DNA from: Theropithecus gelada
Lineage: Eukaryota > Chordata > Mammalia > Primates > Cercopithecidae
Length of the DNA stretch: 64,000 nt
Assembly: GCF_003255815.1 (NCBI RefSeq)
Contig: NC_037668.1
Span: forward strand, 86,039,783 to 86,103,782
Reading direction: 5' to 3'
Below, piece after piece: positions 32,810 to 43,991 of this stretch. The notes under the pieces were generated by a model. That model did not search any database and was not told the origin of the DNA. It was given only the letters and a program-made list of their open reading frames with translations. Made by a program: the position numbers and the translations under genes. Position 1 is the stretch's first letter. Each line of letters begins with the position of its first letter.

Positions 32810-33620
32810 GTTGACACCAGACACACAATGTCCCAATCCCAGTCCTTCTCTCACTTGCCTTGTGACTCTCAGCACTCATTTAACATCACTGAGTCTCAGT
32901 TCCCTTCCATGGAAATATGGGATTGTTTTGAAAATTGATAGAATAACATATGAAAAGTACCCATAGGTACAAGGTAGACAGTAAAAACAGCAGATACAAA
33001 AGCATCAGCAATGACAATGAGGATGACTGTGGTGATGGTGATGATGGTTCTACTGTTGAGGAACTCCAGGATCTTACACAGGTCCCAGAATCTTATATAA
33101 CCAGGTAGTAAAGGGCACAGGCTACTCATGCTCAAATCCTAGCTCTACTTTTAAGCTGTGCCTCATATTCCTTATTTATGGAATGTGAATATGAAACAAG
33201 TTATTGTATCTGAAGTGTTTAGAGCAACACCTTGCACATAGTAAATATCTCTCTCCCTTAAATAAAAGAGTTGGACAAAAGCTTTTGCAAGTTCAAGCTC
33301 TATTATGTCACTTGGTCAGGATTATCAATTTAGAATAAGCACAAGTACTCAAAACGAGTACAGTCTCTAGAGTCAGAAAGACTTGAGTTTATATCCAATG
33401 CACTAACTTGTGCCTAGGACATGTTACTTAATGTCTCTATTCCCTGGTTTCCTTCTCTATTCATTAAAAACTCAGCAAATATTTTACTGATTTTTACTGT
33501 GCCAAGCATGTTCCAGGTGAGAATAAACTAAGAGTTATCACACTATTCTTAGGATCGTTAGAAGGATGAAACAGGAGAATACAGGTAGTGTGCTCAACCC
33601 AGTGTCTGGCATACAGCGAG
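32810..33620 (+). repeat. Three MIR fragments in a row
   Basis: Plus-strand MIRs are visible at about 32810-32985 ('cttgccttgtgactctcagc'), 33110-33260 ('gctcaaatcctagctctact', 'accttgcacatagtaaat') and 33355-33620 ('ctagagtcagaaagacttga', then 'gtctggcatacagcgagccc'). Confidence 0.75.
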
Positions 33621-34070
33621 CCCTCAATAAATGAGAGTTGTAATTCCACTACTTACCCAGAGGCAGATGCTATCAAAGTCAAGCTCTGGAGGCCTCCAGT
33701 AACCACTGCCTCACTGACAAATTATCCCAACACCAACGTTTTTAACCATGCCATCAGGTTTTCCAGCACACCTACAGAACTAGGAACTATGTCTACAACT
33801 GCTTACCGAAGTAGCAAGAGACATACTCTGTCCATGGTTCTGATTCAAACAAGAGATGCAGAAGAACAGTATTGGGGAAAAGGGTATATCTTAATGAGAC
33901 TGTCGCAGAAAACATGGACGCTGCCAGTGCTGTCATCCCTAGACATGAGTGTCAGCAAAACCCACCCCTCTCCAGGAAGCAGCTTCCATCTGCCCCATTC
34001 AGTCACTGTACTAAAGTGAAAGCAGAAGGTGGCCAGCTCCTTCCTGGGATCAACTCTCACGTCTAAGGAT
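33620..34070. other. Non-coding sequence with chance open frame
   Basis: A 143-codon frame (33588-34019) starts inside the preceding MIR, has no domain or family resemblance, and lacks any promoter. It is treated as spurious. Confidence 0.5.
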
Positions 34071-34074
34071 ACAG

Positions 34075-34515
34075 AATGAGCCCTGGACTCACAGACCTGA
34101 GTTCAACATCTTCCATTTCTTCCTGGCTCTGGGAACTTGGCCAGGTCACATTAGCTTATCACATGTGCCTCTGTTTTTCATCTGCAAAAGGACAAGGACA
34201 CCTAATTGGAAGGGCAACTGTGAAGATGTGGACTAAAGGGCTCCATCAACTCTTAAGCTCTGAACAAATATTGGGCATATGAAGCTGAATTAGATGACCT
34301 GCCACTAGGTGCTCACAGACCCACTAATAGGGTAGAGTGGAAAAAACAGAGGCAACAAAATGAAGGAGATCTGGGTTTGAATCCATCTAGACACTACTAT
34401 GTTTTTCTTTCTGACCTGACCATTTTATGTAACCTCTTGGAGCCTAGCTTTCTTTATCTGTAAAATAAAGATCACAACACCAGTCACATTGGGCTGTTGT
34501 GAAGATTAAGGAAAC
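34075..34515 (+). repeat. Two MIR-type fragments
   Basis: 'ggactcacagacctgagttc' with 'ctctgggaacttggccaggt' (34075-34215) and 'gatctgggtttgaatccatc' with 'tatctgtaaaataaagatca' (34345-34515). Confidence 0.75.
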
Positions 34516-34799
34516 AATTTTTGATGTAATTAAAAATTTAAACCCAACTAGTATGCGTGTTCTAGTTATTTAAAAGTAAACCCAACTACCTAGTTATTTA
34601 AGTATAAACCGAACAAGTCTCTGTTCATTTATTCCATAGTTTTTGGGCACGTCCTGCACATACAGTATTGTATGAGGTATAAAGATGATGTACATGAATA
34701 TATATTGCAAGTTTCCTGCACATAATCTAGTTAGGAAAATATTATGTAAAGTAAAGGAGCAATGCCAATGTTTAATAATGAAGTATTAAACATAGAAGG

Positions 34800-34905
34800 T
34801 ATTTAGGTGGGGTGGGGGAAGGGGTTGTCACTTTTTATTTTACACACTTCTGTATTGTTTGAATTTCTAAGAAAAAAAGTTTGTATCAATATTGTTAACA
34901 AAAAA
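34800..34905 (+). repeat. Probable L1M 3' UTR fragment
   Basis: 'tttttattttacacacttct' and 'gtattgtttgaatttctaag' resemble an old L1 3' end. Confidence 0.45.
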
Positions 34906-34984
34906 AGGAATAAGAGAAAATAAATAAATTTAGAAGGTGTCAAAGATGTTAATCATCCTTTAGAAGCTCTTAAAATGAATGCAG

Positions 34985-35875
34985 TCATTAAACATCAATC
35001 ATATGCTTTCGTGCAGAGGACTGTGTTATATCCTGAGATTGAATAGGGGAATGAGTAAGTCCCTGCATTGAAGGAAATCTCACTCTAATGGGAGAGATGA
35101 ACACGTGGAGACTTGTAACACAGCACTTCAAGAAGGGCATTTAAAGAGTACTGAGGGAGCATGAGCTTCCTGAGAGAAAGGGACCTCTGAGTGGAAGTCA
35201 CTTTTAAGATGGATCCTAATGCATGAGGAGAGTCTACAAGACAAATGAATAGGAATGCATTCTCCAAACAGGGAGTGAAAGTAGCACCTGCAAAGGTATG
35301 AAAAGCACATGTGTGGTATAAGTGTGTAAGTGCATAGATGTAAGTGCATAGATGTGTGGCATGAGTGTGTAAGTGCATAAACATGAGTGTGTGTGAGGCT
35401 GCATGTGATGTTGTGTGTGGGTAGGTGTGCATGTGTGAGTATGGTAGTGAGTGATGTAAGTGTAATGCTGTGTATATGTGTGTGAAGGCATGTCTAATGC
35501 TGTGTATATGTATAGAAGGCTGTGTGCGATGCTGTGTGTATGTGCGGGCTGTTTGTATTTATGAATGTGTGAAACTGTGTGTGAGTGGTGTGAATGTAAT
35601 GTGTATGCATGTCTGTGAGGGTGTGTGTGATTCTGTGTGAGAAGGTGTGTGTGTATGTGCATGTGTAGGTGTGTGGGTGTGAGGGTAGTGTGGGTGTATG
35701 GTGTGAGCATGTGTGTGTGTTGTGTGTCACAAGACCATGAGGAGGGAGTAAGACCGCTAGATAGTGAAAGGTCTTGAAGTCCATAGTCAGGAATTTGAAC
35801 AGTATGCCTTGGGCAATAGGGAGCACTTTATGTTTTTGACCTGGGAGTAACATGATCAAAGCCATGTTCTAGAAA
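34985..35875 (-). repeat. L2 element split by a TG-rich array
   Basis: The left part (34985-35300) shows 'aaggaaatctcactctaatg' and 'cctgcaaaggtatgaaaag'. The right part (35735-35875) resumes 'gtgaaaggtcttgaagtcca', 'ctgggagtaacatgatcaaa'. The two halves are collinear pieces of one antisense L2. Confidence 0.75.
35306..35727. repeat. TG-rich variant minisatellite (~420 bp)
   Basis: Irregular GTGTG-, GTATG- and TGCATG-based units follow one another, including a duplicated 'GTAAGTGCATAGATG' unit and repeated 'ATGCTGTGTATATGT' units. Open frames across it encode only His/Thr or Cys/Val repeats. Confidence 0.88.
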
Positions 35876-35879
35876 GATG

Positions 35880-37800
35880 TGTCACATCTGTGGAAGGGCC
35901 CATACTGAAGGCCAGGAGATGAGCTGGGAGGCTCTGAGGATGGGCCAGAACAGGGGCAAGGAGGCTGGAGAGGAGAAAATTAATTGAAATCATTTTGTCA
36001 TCACTGCTAGTTCTGGGTGGCATGTAAGGGTGTTTACTATTCATTTTTCATTCCCCCCCGCCCAGGTTAAATAAATAAATAAATGATACATGATTGTAAA
36101 AGTTGTCCATTCGATGGAAGACAGGTCTCAAAACAACAACAACAAAAAACACCTCCTCCAAAGCTGTTGAGAAACCCAGTCTGTCCAAATGGAGTACCCA
36201 ACTTGATCCAAGCAAGAGCACACTCTCCAGGTTATACAAAGCACGTCTGCTAGGCAAACAGCTCCCCTCCCAGCACCAACACCACACCAGCAACTGGAGT
36301 CTCCAGTCATGGATGAATGGAGAAACCGAGTTCATGACTTTCTGTGGTACAATGTGTATTTCATAAATAATTGCCTTATTATGTCAAAGCTAAGTTCCAG
36401 GCTGCAAGTCTACCTGGAATGTGTCCTGTGCAGTTTGAGATTTTCCTTTACATTTTTTCTAAGCTAGATGGTAAGACTGGTCTTGCTTCATGTGGGCTCT
36501 AATCGCTCCCTCTTAGGGCTAGTATTTCCCTCGCTGCTTTTCTTTCCCTTCCTGCATCTCTCCCTTCTTCTCCTCACCACCAACCTCCCCAACCGCCAAC
36601 CCCCAACCTAGTTCTCTGTCTCTGCTTCCTCTTTCCCACTGTCTGGTTGCATTTGAAGACTTAAGCTATCTCTGTCTCTCTATATCTCTTAGCTCTGCCC
36701 CCCACTCACTCCTTCCTTTGCCTCTTCCCCTCTCTTCTTTCTTCTCTCCCTCTATTCTCACCCTGCATCCCTTCCCGGTATGTACAAAAGATTCCATTTT
36801 TAAAAAGGAGCAAGGCTTTTGCTAGCACAAGAATCTGATCCACAAATGTGGTCACTGTAAGGCAACTAGCTGAGTCCAGATTCAAGAAAAGAAAAATCTT
36901 GTCAAAGAGAGAGTGCTGAATGGTGGCCATTCATTTTGAGGGAGGCGGGTGAATCCTGTGGCTCCCAGTTGTCCCTGCACACCAGTATCACCAGGCAGTC
37001 TTCCAGCTGGGAAATCCCTATTTGCCAATAAGCCCTGGCCAGCCCTCATTCCTTTCCACTAGGAGCGAGGTGGCACTGTTGCTGTCACATTGCGTGTACT
37101 GCTCAGCTACTCCTTCCGCTCAGCTGAGAAAAAGAAAAAGCCATAAAATTCAGAACCAGCTAATGTCAGCACTGCAGGGGATTTCAGAGATCTCTTGGTC
37201 CAACCCTTGTCAGGTCACTGGTGGAGAGACTGGGGCCCCATGTCACTAAATGCCAGGGAGATCTATTATTAGAAAACCCAGACCTAGGACCTGTTGCAAA
37301 AATCCCTCTGCCCTGGGAACACCTCTAGATTTTGAACAGAATCTGAACAGAAATCTACTATCTAGCATCCGAATGTATAAAGAGATAGAAGCAGCTTAAA
37401 ATAGAGACAGAAAGAGGTTCAAATGCACATGGTGCAGGTACGAAATTCACTACATGTTCCCTGCACGAAGGATTTGGGCAGGGAAGTGTGTGGAAGATGG
37501 GGCTGCAGTGGTAGAGGGCTCCAAGCTCTGAAGACCTTTTTAATATGGCTGTATTGTAATACTGCAGTGCCAAACCCCACCAGTCATTCCAAAAGCAAAA
37601 GGAAGCCCCGCTCTGCAGCAGAACTTCCCAGCCCTGGAAACAGATTGTCTTTCTTTTGCACCCATTTAATAACCGCTGTATTTAACATGATCACGGGAAA
37701 TGTGCATCCTCGGAAGGCACAGTAAGGAACCTCGGTCTGCAACGACGCGATTCCTCGGACACGAAACTAAAATGCATTCATTGGAACTCAGCCTCCCAAA
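35880..37800. other. Non-coding sequence, pyrimidine-rich in part
   Basis: No gene or clear repeat is recognised. A strongly pyrimidine-rich segment lies at 36505-36760, and a C run with (AAAT)n lies at 36052-36085. Confidence 0.5.
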
Positions 37801-38149
37801 GCGGAAGCAAAAACACAGCAAGGCGATTTACAGGCAAGAGCCCCTCTGAAAGAGAGGAGAGGAGGGGGCTTGGAAAGCAAGGGGACACACCTTTTCTGAG
37901 CTGTTCGAAACAGGCTGCCTGCAAAGTCCACCCATACTGTGCTGCCAAGGGTTAATTTTATCGGCAAAAATTGGTGCACACACACACACTCCTACTGCAC
38001 CCCCACAACCTCAGCCACCACCACATAGTTCGATCTTTTTAATCTTAAATTCTCAGAAATTCCCTGATCAGCCCTATCTTTTCGGAACAGCCCCTCCACC
38101 TGGGCTGGATTCCCACCTCATCATCAGTGAAAGCCCAGAGAGCCGGGCA

Positions 38150-38216
38150 TAATTATTTTCCTACAAGGTTATGCCTAATTGGCCACTAACCTAATTGATT
38201 AATCATCTCATTTTTC
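38150..38216. promoter_or_regulatory. Candidate homeodomain-site cluster upstream of CpG island
   Basis: CCTAATTGGCCAC, CCTAATTGATTAATC and neighbouring AT-rich sites give several TAAT cores within 40 bp, about 250 bp upstream of the CpG island. TAATTGATTA is a typical paired homeodomain site. This suggests developmental regulation. It is motif-based only. Confidence 0.35.
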
Positions 38217-39033
38217 AAAGCAGCATCAAAGAGCCAAGCTGAGAGGGCAGAAAGAAAGCATGCGTCCAGACGGCGCGAGGGTTAAAATTACAGACTTTGG
38301 GTAAGACCCCTGGCCAGCTTGCCTGGTTTCTAGATACAGAAGTGGACAAAAAAGAAATGAAAATGCGGACTGAGCGAGGAAATGCGCAAGACCACAGAAG
38401 GACTGAACCTGCCGGGAACCTCAAGGCTACCCAGCTAGCCCGAGTCCAGTCGTCGACGCGGATGAAGTTGTTTCCTCGGAACAGAAAGGGTTAAATGGCT
38501 GTGCGTCAACTCGGCCTCAGCTGGGGTGTCAGGGAGCAAGAGCCGCTTGGCTCGGGCGATTCCGCGTGGTGGGGGAAGCCCGAGGGTCGCCCTGGCGCTC
38601 CGGCCACAACTTGGCCGGCTCCGTGCGGCAGCCCTCGCCTGCGCCTTTGCGCGCCACCCAAAACTTTGCGCACACTGCAGCCGCCGCCTGCCCACTCTGC
38701 GCGGTGAGACGCGCGCCGCCAAGTGCCGCGGGCAGCCCTCCGCAGCCGCCGCGGCAGCCGCTGCCTGGCTTCTGGCTCCAGACTTTTCCCCTGCTGCCTC
38801 CAGTTCCCACCCAGGAGGCTCTCTCGCGGCCGCGAGACCGCGGCGCCCAACCCACGGTGGGCAGTGCGGGCGCAGCGTTGCAGACCACCACCTCGCCGGG
38901 TGCGGGCAGCGCCCACTGGACGGATGGGCCCCCGCGGCCGCCCCTACCCCGGCGCGCCCACCTCGAGCCTCCCACGCCGCGGCGGGCGCAACATCTTTTC
39001 CTACCTCCAGCCGCCGAGGACCACACTCTCCGC

Positions 39034-39297
39034 TCAGCCCTCTCGACTCATCCTCCGGCTGCAGTAGAGGACGAGCGGGCTCCGCTTTTGTTCCCTGGGG
39101 CTGGCAGGTCCGTGTGGGGCCAGGGCGCGCGGGAGATGCCGCGGAGCTGGGTATCCCGGAGAGGGGATGCTCACTCCCAGCAGCTCCGCTGGCAGCAGTA
39201 GTGGTGGTGGCAGCAGAGGCAGCGGCAGCAACAGCAGAAGCAGCAGCAGCAGCAGCAGTAGAGATAGTGCCGGCTCTCTGCAGGCCACATCTTTCAT
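39034..39297 (-). other. Poly-Leu open frame antisense to the triplet tract
   Basis: An 87-codon minus-strand frame starts with an ATG and has a run of Leu followed by Leu/Pro, superficially like a signal peptide. The Leu run is simply CTG repeats, and the frame ends without a cysteine-rich or other domain. It could be part of a first exon on the minus strand, but nothing downstream confirms it. Confidence 0.15.
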
Positions 39298-39331
39298 ACC
39301 TTATACATCACTACCGCATTCCCCCGAATAG
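39167..39331 (+). other. Short Ser-rich open frame in CpG island
   Basis: An ATG at 39167 opens about 54 codons rich in Ser/Gly, encoded by the AGC tract, with a stop near 39329. The start context has G at -3 but C at +4. It could be an upstream open frame in a 5' UTR. It resembles no protein I recognise. Confidence 0.2.
39180..39262 (+). repeat. CAG/AGC triplet-rich tract
   Basis: CAGCAG, GGTGGTGG and AGCAGCAGC units alternate, ending in about six uninterrupted AGC repeats (39238-39257). It lies inside the CpG island, hence probably in transcribed sequence, and may vary in length. Confidence 0.85.
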
Positions 39332-39756
39332 GGGAGCCCCTCAGCATTTCGCTACCTAGCGCGGAATGCTGTTGCCCGAAGAGGTGGCGCGGCCTGACCG
39401 ACCTGGCCTGAATGTGAGCTCTGAGTGGGAAGGACCTCAGCACCCACTCGCAGACTCCCTTCTCTGCTACGGTCACAGTGAGGTCTACAACTTGCAGCCA
39501 TTCTGCAGTCTTCACCGTTTGCAGTGCTCAGTGTCTGCTCCCCTGGGAAGTATGGGCTTCGGGTTAAGCAAAAGTGATTTACTAGGGAGAGCCCTCTCTG
39601 AGCTGCCTCTAGGGTCTTGGCCTGCATGTGCTTTTACACAGCCTCCTCCTTCTTGGGGTGTTCACAGGTGCAAGATTTTGCAGCAGCAGACACACACTCT
39701 CCGGCAGGTACATAAACCCCTGAGACATGTTATGCACACCCCACAATCAAGTGTGT

Positions 39757-39930
39757 GGGCACTGAAGCAGACAGACCACGGTTTCGGTTGTAGCTGTGTG
39801 GTCTTATCAAACGACCAAATGATTGAGCTTCCATTTCTTCATCTACAAAATGGGAACCATATGTCTCATAGAATTGTCATAATCACATGAGACAAGCACA
39901 GAGCTTGACACATGGTAAGTTATAGCAAAA
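39757..39930 (+). repeat. MIR fragment
   Basis: 'ggttgtagctgtgtggtctt', 'catctacaaaatgggaacca' and 'cttgacacatggtaagttat' are plus-strand MIR. The GTAAGT at 39915 is MIR sequence and not evidence of a splice donor. Confidence 0.8.
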
Positions 39931-39984
39931 CATGAGTTTTTCTTCCTTCATCCGACGCAGGTCTGCCCTTCTTGAGGTAATTAT

Positions 39985-40425
39985 ATATCAGTAACAATTC
40001 ACTCATCAATAAATATTTTTGTGTGCTTACTATGAGCCAACCTCTACTTTATGGAGACGGGCAGAACATTCAAAAGAACACAGACAAGTAATTTTTATTC
40101 TCTTGTAACCTGCTCTCTAGTAAGGCGGAAAATAAACAAGTAAATCAGCAAGAAGCTATTGGATAGTAATTATCACTATTGACCAAAATTTAAGTAGATG
40201 ACGACATGTGATAGAAAATGACTGGGGTAGGACATCAGGCTGGGCGTTTGGGAAACAGCCCTCTAAGCACATGACCACTGATCTGAGGTCTGTATGATAA
40301 GGAACCAGTCATTAGAAATAGAGAGAACAAGTGCCAAGGCCCTGAAGAAGGAACAGGTTGAATGTGTTTGAATAGCAGGAGGAAGGAAGTGTGGCTAGAA
40401 TGTAGCAAGAGTGATGAGTTGGTGA
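39985..40425 (-). repeat. L2 fragment
   Basis: 'actcatcaataaatattttt', 'aacattcaaaagaacacaga' and 'gtgccaaggccctgaagaag' trace a long antisense L2. Confidence 0.75.
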
Positions 40426-40759
40426 CATGAGATTAGGTGGAGAGGGAAGCTGGTCTTATGGGGAAAGATCAGTAAGGGAAATTGATTTGATGCCAAGTTT
40501 GGAGTTTTGGGGGTTAAATAGAGATGTCACAGTTACAGGATTGGAGACAGTGTGATTTTTATTTGTAAAAGCTCACTACAGCTGCTGTGCAGAGAATGTA
40601 CTGAAGGGGGCATGAGTGGAAGGAGAGGATCCAATCAGAGTGTCCCACAGTGCTGAATAAAAGTCCCTTTCAAGTCCCTGACCTCCACAACCACAGCAAC
40701 TTCCCCTCTGCCTGTAGTTCCACTAGGAAAAAAGGCCACTGCACAGCTACCCTGGAAGC

Positions 40760-40890
40760 CTGGGTATGAGTTTCTCCTACCACTCTCTGAGTATCCTTTT
40801 CCTTAACTGGAAAATATAAATAATAACATATATATTCTCATAAAATTATTGTGAGGATGAAATGTGACAAGGAAAGCACCTAAGGGGCTA
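40760..40890 (+). repeat. MIR fragment
   Basis: 'ttccttaactggaaaatata' and 'attgtgaggatgaaatgtga' are plus-strand MIR. Confidence 0.65.
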
Positions 40891-40899
40891 AATGACCAT

Positions 40900-41395
40900 T
40901 AATTTCATGTTCAACATTTCTCTACTTTCAGGTTTTCAAGGAGCCTCTGGAGTGCTCCTACAACCCTTCTGTCCTGTCCAGGATCAGGCAGGGGTTGCCT
41001 GTTTGTTGAATCCACGAAGAGCTTCTCTCAGCATCTGGGATGCTTGCATTTGTAATGCCAGCCCCTGAACACATCTGTCTTTTTCTCAAGCAGGAAATAT
41101 TTCGAGCAGGAAAGATTTTCATTTTGTTTAGGTCCTTTCGATTTTTTTCTGTCTGCCACCCTCATCTAATTTGAAGCATGCAGGACATCATCATATAAAC
41201 CACTCAAGGTATAAAAATAGAAAGGAAAACAGAGCTGTTGGGGGATGTGTAGAGCCAGGGATGGCAAGAAAGGAAAACAGACAGTCCTTTCTCTCTTAGC
41301 AACAGGAGGAAAGGTTCTCAGCTGAGACACGTGATAATTTCTGATATCAGTATAGTGTAACAGATTCCAGAGGCCTCCAGGATCTTGCTCCCCAC
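40900..41395. other. Unique-looking non-coding sequence
   Basis: No gene or clear repeat is recognised. Confidence 0.5.
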
Positions 41396-41399
41396 TGCT

Positions 41400-42775
41400 A
41401 CCACGGAAACTCAATGAGATAAACTAGGCATGATTTGATATTGTCCCCCTTTGACAGATGAGAAAGCTAAACCCCAGACAGGTGAAGTAGCAGAGCTGGA
41501 ACTTGGACCCAGGTGCTCTTGACTTTCTCCTTCTCTATGCCCAGGTGCTTCAAATGACCCCAACCTTAATGGTGTTGCCTAATTCTCAGGGCCCCGAAGC
41601 ACTTATCCAATTGAGACCCAGAACTGTAGATCTCCAAGACAGTCAATTCATTCCCTTGCGCCCAACTCAATGTACTGCACTTCTCTCCATGTTTCTCCAA
41701 GCTAGTTTCTCCAACTCCAAAACTAGTACATTGAAGTCCAGATAGGGATCTTAAATGTTAAGTGGTCATAGAAACTTGCTTACTACTGCTTGGTTGGAAA
41801 TCAGGGAGAGAACAGTTGCTAATTGATGTGCCTTTGGATTGCTGCATGGGAATCAGAGAGAGTGTGAGATCCGACTTCGAATCTCTCCTGTCATTTATTG
41901 TGTGTTTCTAAGCAAGTTATGAACCTCTCGAAGTTTTAATGACCTCATCTAAAGAATTGAATCACTATCTGCCCCAGGAGCTGTGAAGACTAAAGGAAAT
42001 GCTCTAAGGATTTGCTCAGTTATCTGTCTATATCCTTAAATATTAGTATCATTTTCTCTCTAGCCACCCCCACCACCATAGGCAACTGGTTAACAACTGA
42101 CTCTGATTGTTGTTAACAAGCCTGATTAACAATAAAGCCCTGAGTCATGGCATTTGCCAATTTCCTGAGTGTAAATATCCTCACCCTGGCTGATTTCAAG
42201 GTACCAAAAAAGTGTCAGTGAATGTGGAATTAAGAAGAGGTGTGCACGGTCAGTTATTGTGAGCTTGTACTACTAGCTGGACCCAATACATCACCACTGA
42301 TAAAAATCAGCCTCAAATAGTTGGGCTGCCCTTGACAGTTTAGAGAGCCCTTTATTTTAGATTATTTCCTGTGATATTCACAAGAATCCTTGAAGGGAAA
42401 TTATCATCCCTATTTCCCCAACTGAAAGACGGTAAAAGTGAGAACCAGAGAGACTGACTGACTTGCTCAAAGACAGACAGCTAGCTAGTAAGTAAGAGTT
42501 AAGATTCAATCCTGAGCTTTCTGGCTCCAAATCTAGGGACCCTTCTATGCTCTGTACCATACATTACCTGGGTGATCACTGCACAAGCTCTGCAGATGTC
42601 TTTCTCTTTCAGGGCCATGATACTAGGACCTGCGCTTCTGTTTTTCGATTGGACAGGCAAGAATAGTCATCCCAGCCCTTCGCAGATACCCTGAGAATCA
42701 AATGAGATAATGCAGATGAAAATAATTTGCAAAGCACCCTACAAGGATAAAAGTATGAATATTATAGTTAGTGGC
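41400..42775. repeat. MIR-rich segment (four fragments)
   Basis: Antisense MIR at about 41400-41530 ('gacagatgagaaagctaaac'), plus-strand MIR at 41845-42020 ('cttcgaatctctcctgtcat'), antisense MIR at 42340-42560 ('gacttgctcaaagacagaca', 'gattcaatcctgagctttct') and a plus-strand piece at 42640-42775 ('atcaaatgagataatgcaga'). The gaps hold no recognisable gene. Confidence 0.7.
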
Positions 42776-43244
42776 TGGAGAAAAAATATGGAGACAACAA
42801 ATCCCAAGCCCTAGAGGAACTTACAAACCACAGAAGAGGCAGGACCACCCTGCACACATTCACCACGTTCACTTCAGATCCACACTCAAGGGGAAACATG
42901 CAATAAGATATTGATTCAGTCCCTTTTAAAATGTATATTAGTATAAAGACAATGGGAATGTGAAGGATAAAATGATGTGATTTTTAATTACAGGCATAGC
43001 CAGAGTTGTTTTTCAGAAACCTTGTTGCTTTTCTCTCTTGCTGTTTGTAGAAATACAGTTATTTCCTACTCCAGTGCTGCCCCCTACCCCACCCACCTCC
43101 TTTGAGAGAGGTCGAGATCACCAGCCTAAGGCAAAGGGAATTTATTAAGGCAAAGATAGAGGCGTTTGTCACTTGGCAGTCCAGAGTGAAGCCAGCTTGT
43201 TTCCATCGATGATGTCATCATGTCTGTGAACTCTCTTGCTTGCT

Positions 43245-43300
43245 TGTTCATTCTCTCTCTCGCTCTCTCTCCTTCTCCACCCGCACCCCCCCCCCCATTT
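43245..43300. repeat. CT-rich and poly-C tract
   Basis: TCTCTCTCTCGCTCTCTCTC is followed by a run of about 11 C. It is low-complexity and probably unstable. Confidence 0.85.
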
Positions 43301-43634
43301 CAGAAAGCTTTCTTCCTATAGAAAGCAGGAAGGGTCATGGCCACCAAGAGCTGTAGGCTTATATCATCTCAGGAAAGAAATATTCTCTCTCCCAGTCTCA
43401 AATTTATACAAAAAATAAAATGTTCGGCTTGTCCTGGATTGTCATGTGCCTAATCTCTGCTAGAGGGACTACAGCTGACCAAGTCTGACACAGAATGAAT
43501 CTTGTGGCCAAACTTCATGGAGTGGAGGAGATGTGGTCCCCCAAAGGCAGGAAAGTCCTTTTACCAGATAAAAGGAAGGAGTACTGGGGAGACAAAATTA
43601 ACAGGCATCCACTGTGGTGACAGAGTCAAAACTC

Positions 43635-43850
43635 AAATAGTGCTTGTTAAACGCCTCTTCCACTTTCATTTAATTTTCATAATAAGCCTGTGAGGTAAGA
43701 ATTATTATGTCTGTTTTGCAAATAGGGAAACTGAGACCTGAAGAAATCAAACTAATGTGCCTAAGCTCCCCTGTTCCAAGGTACCAAAGTCAGGATTCGA
43801 TTCCGACACTTCTTGGCCCCACTGCCTGCGCTCTTTCTACTGCATTTTCT
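43635..43850 (-). repeat. MIR fragment
   Basis: 'agcctgtgaggtaagaatta', 'gcaaatagggaaactgagac' and 'caggattcgattccgacact' are antisense MIR. Confidence 0.8.
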
Positions 43851-43991
43851 GCAGGGCCTGTGGCCATGGAGTTCAGCTCTGGGGTCTGTGAAATGAGGGT
43901 ATCCCTTCAGGCTCAGCCCTTCTGAGAGGGAGAGAGGGGACCAAGAGCCGTGTGCTACCTCTCAGACAAGGCGTGTTTTCTCCCTCTCCAG

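Larger units (their letters stand above)
38430..39380. promoter_or_regulatory. CpG island, probable promoter of an unidentified gene
   Basis: Base composition changes abruptly from AT-rich flanks to GC-rich with abundant CG dinucleotides and GC-box-like runs. Such islands normally mark promoters. No TATA box is obvious, and direction cannot be decided. Long open frames cover it on both strands (plus 38526-39359, minus 38506-38916 and 39034-39297), but they have Ala/Pro/Arg/Ser composition expected from GC richness and no family resemblance. Possible donor sites exist on both strands, for example minus-strand GAG|GTAGG near 39004. A 5' UTR/first exon is the likeliest content. Confidence 0.75.

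Noticed and set aside
33588..34019. 143-codon plus-strand frame
   Set aside because: It starts within a MIR fragment and has no recognisable domain, promoter or splice context.
35085..35865. Overlapping minus-strand His/Thr-rich open frames of up to 158 codons
   Set aside because: They are the translation of a TG-rich array in multiple frames at once, a compositional artefact.
39034..39297. Minus-strand frame that looks like a signal peptide (poly-Leu)
   Set aside because: The Leu run is the complement of the CAG tract. There is no cleavage-site-plus-domain continuation, and the frame ends before the only plausible donor. Kept only as a low-confidence note.
38526..39359. A 277-codon plus-strand open frame across the CpG island
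   Set aside because: Ala/Pro/Arg/Ser composition follows from GC content, with poly-Ala from triplets. All three plus frames and several minus frames are open here, and no domain or family resemblance is seen.
39911..39922. Strong-looking splice donor (ATG|GTAAGT) just after the CpG island
   Set aside because: It is the 'cacatggtaag' end of a MIR element, a frequent false donor.
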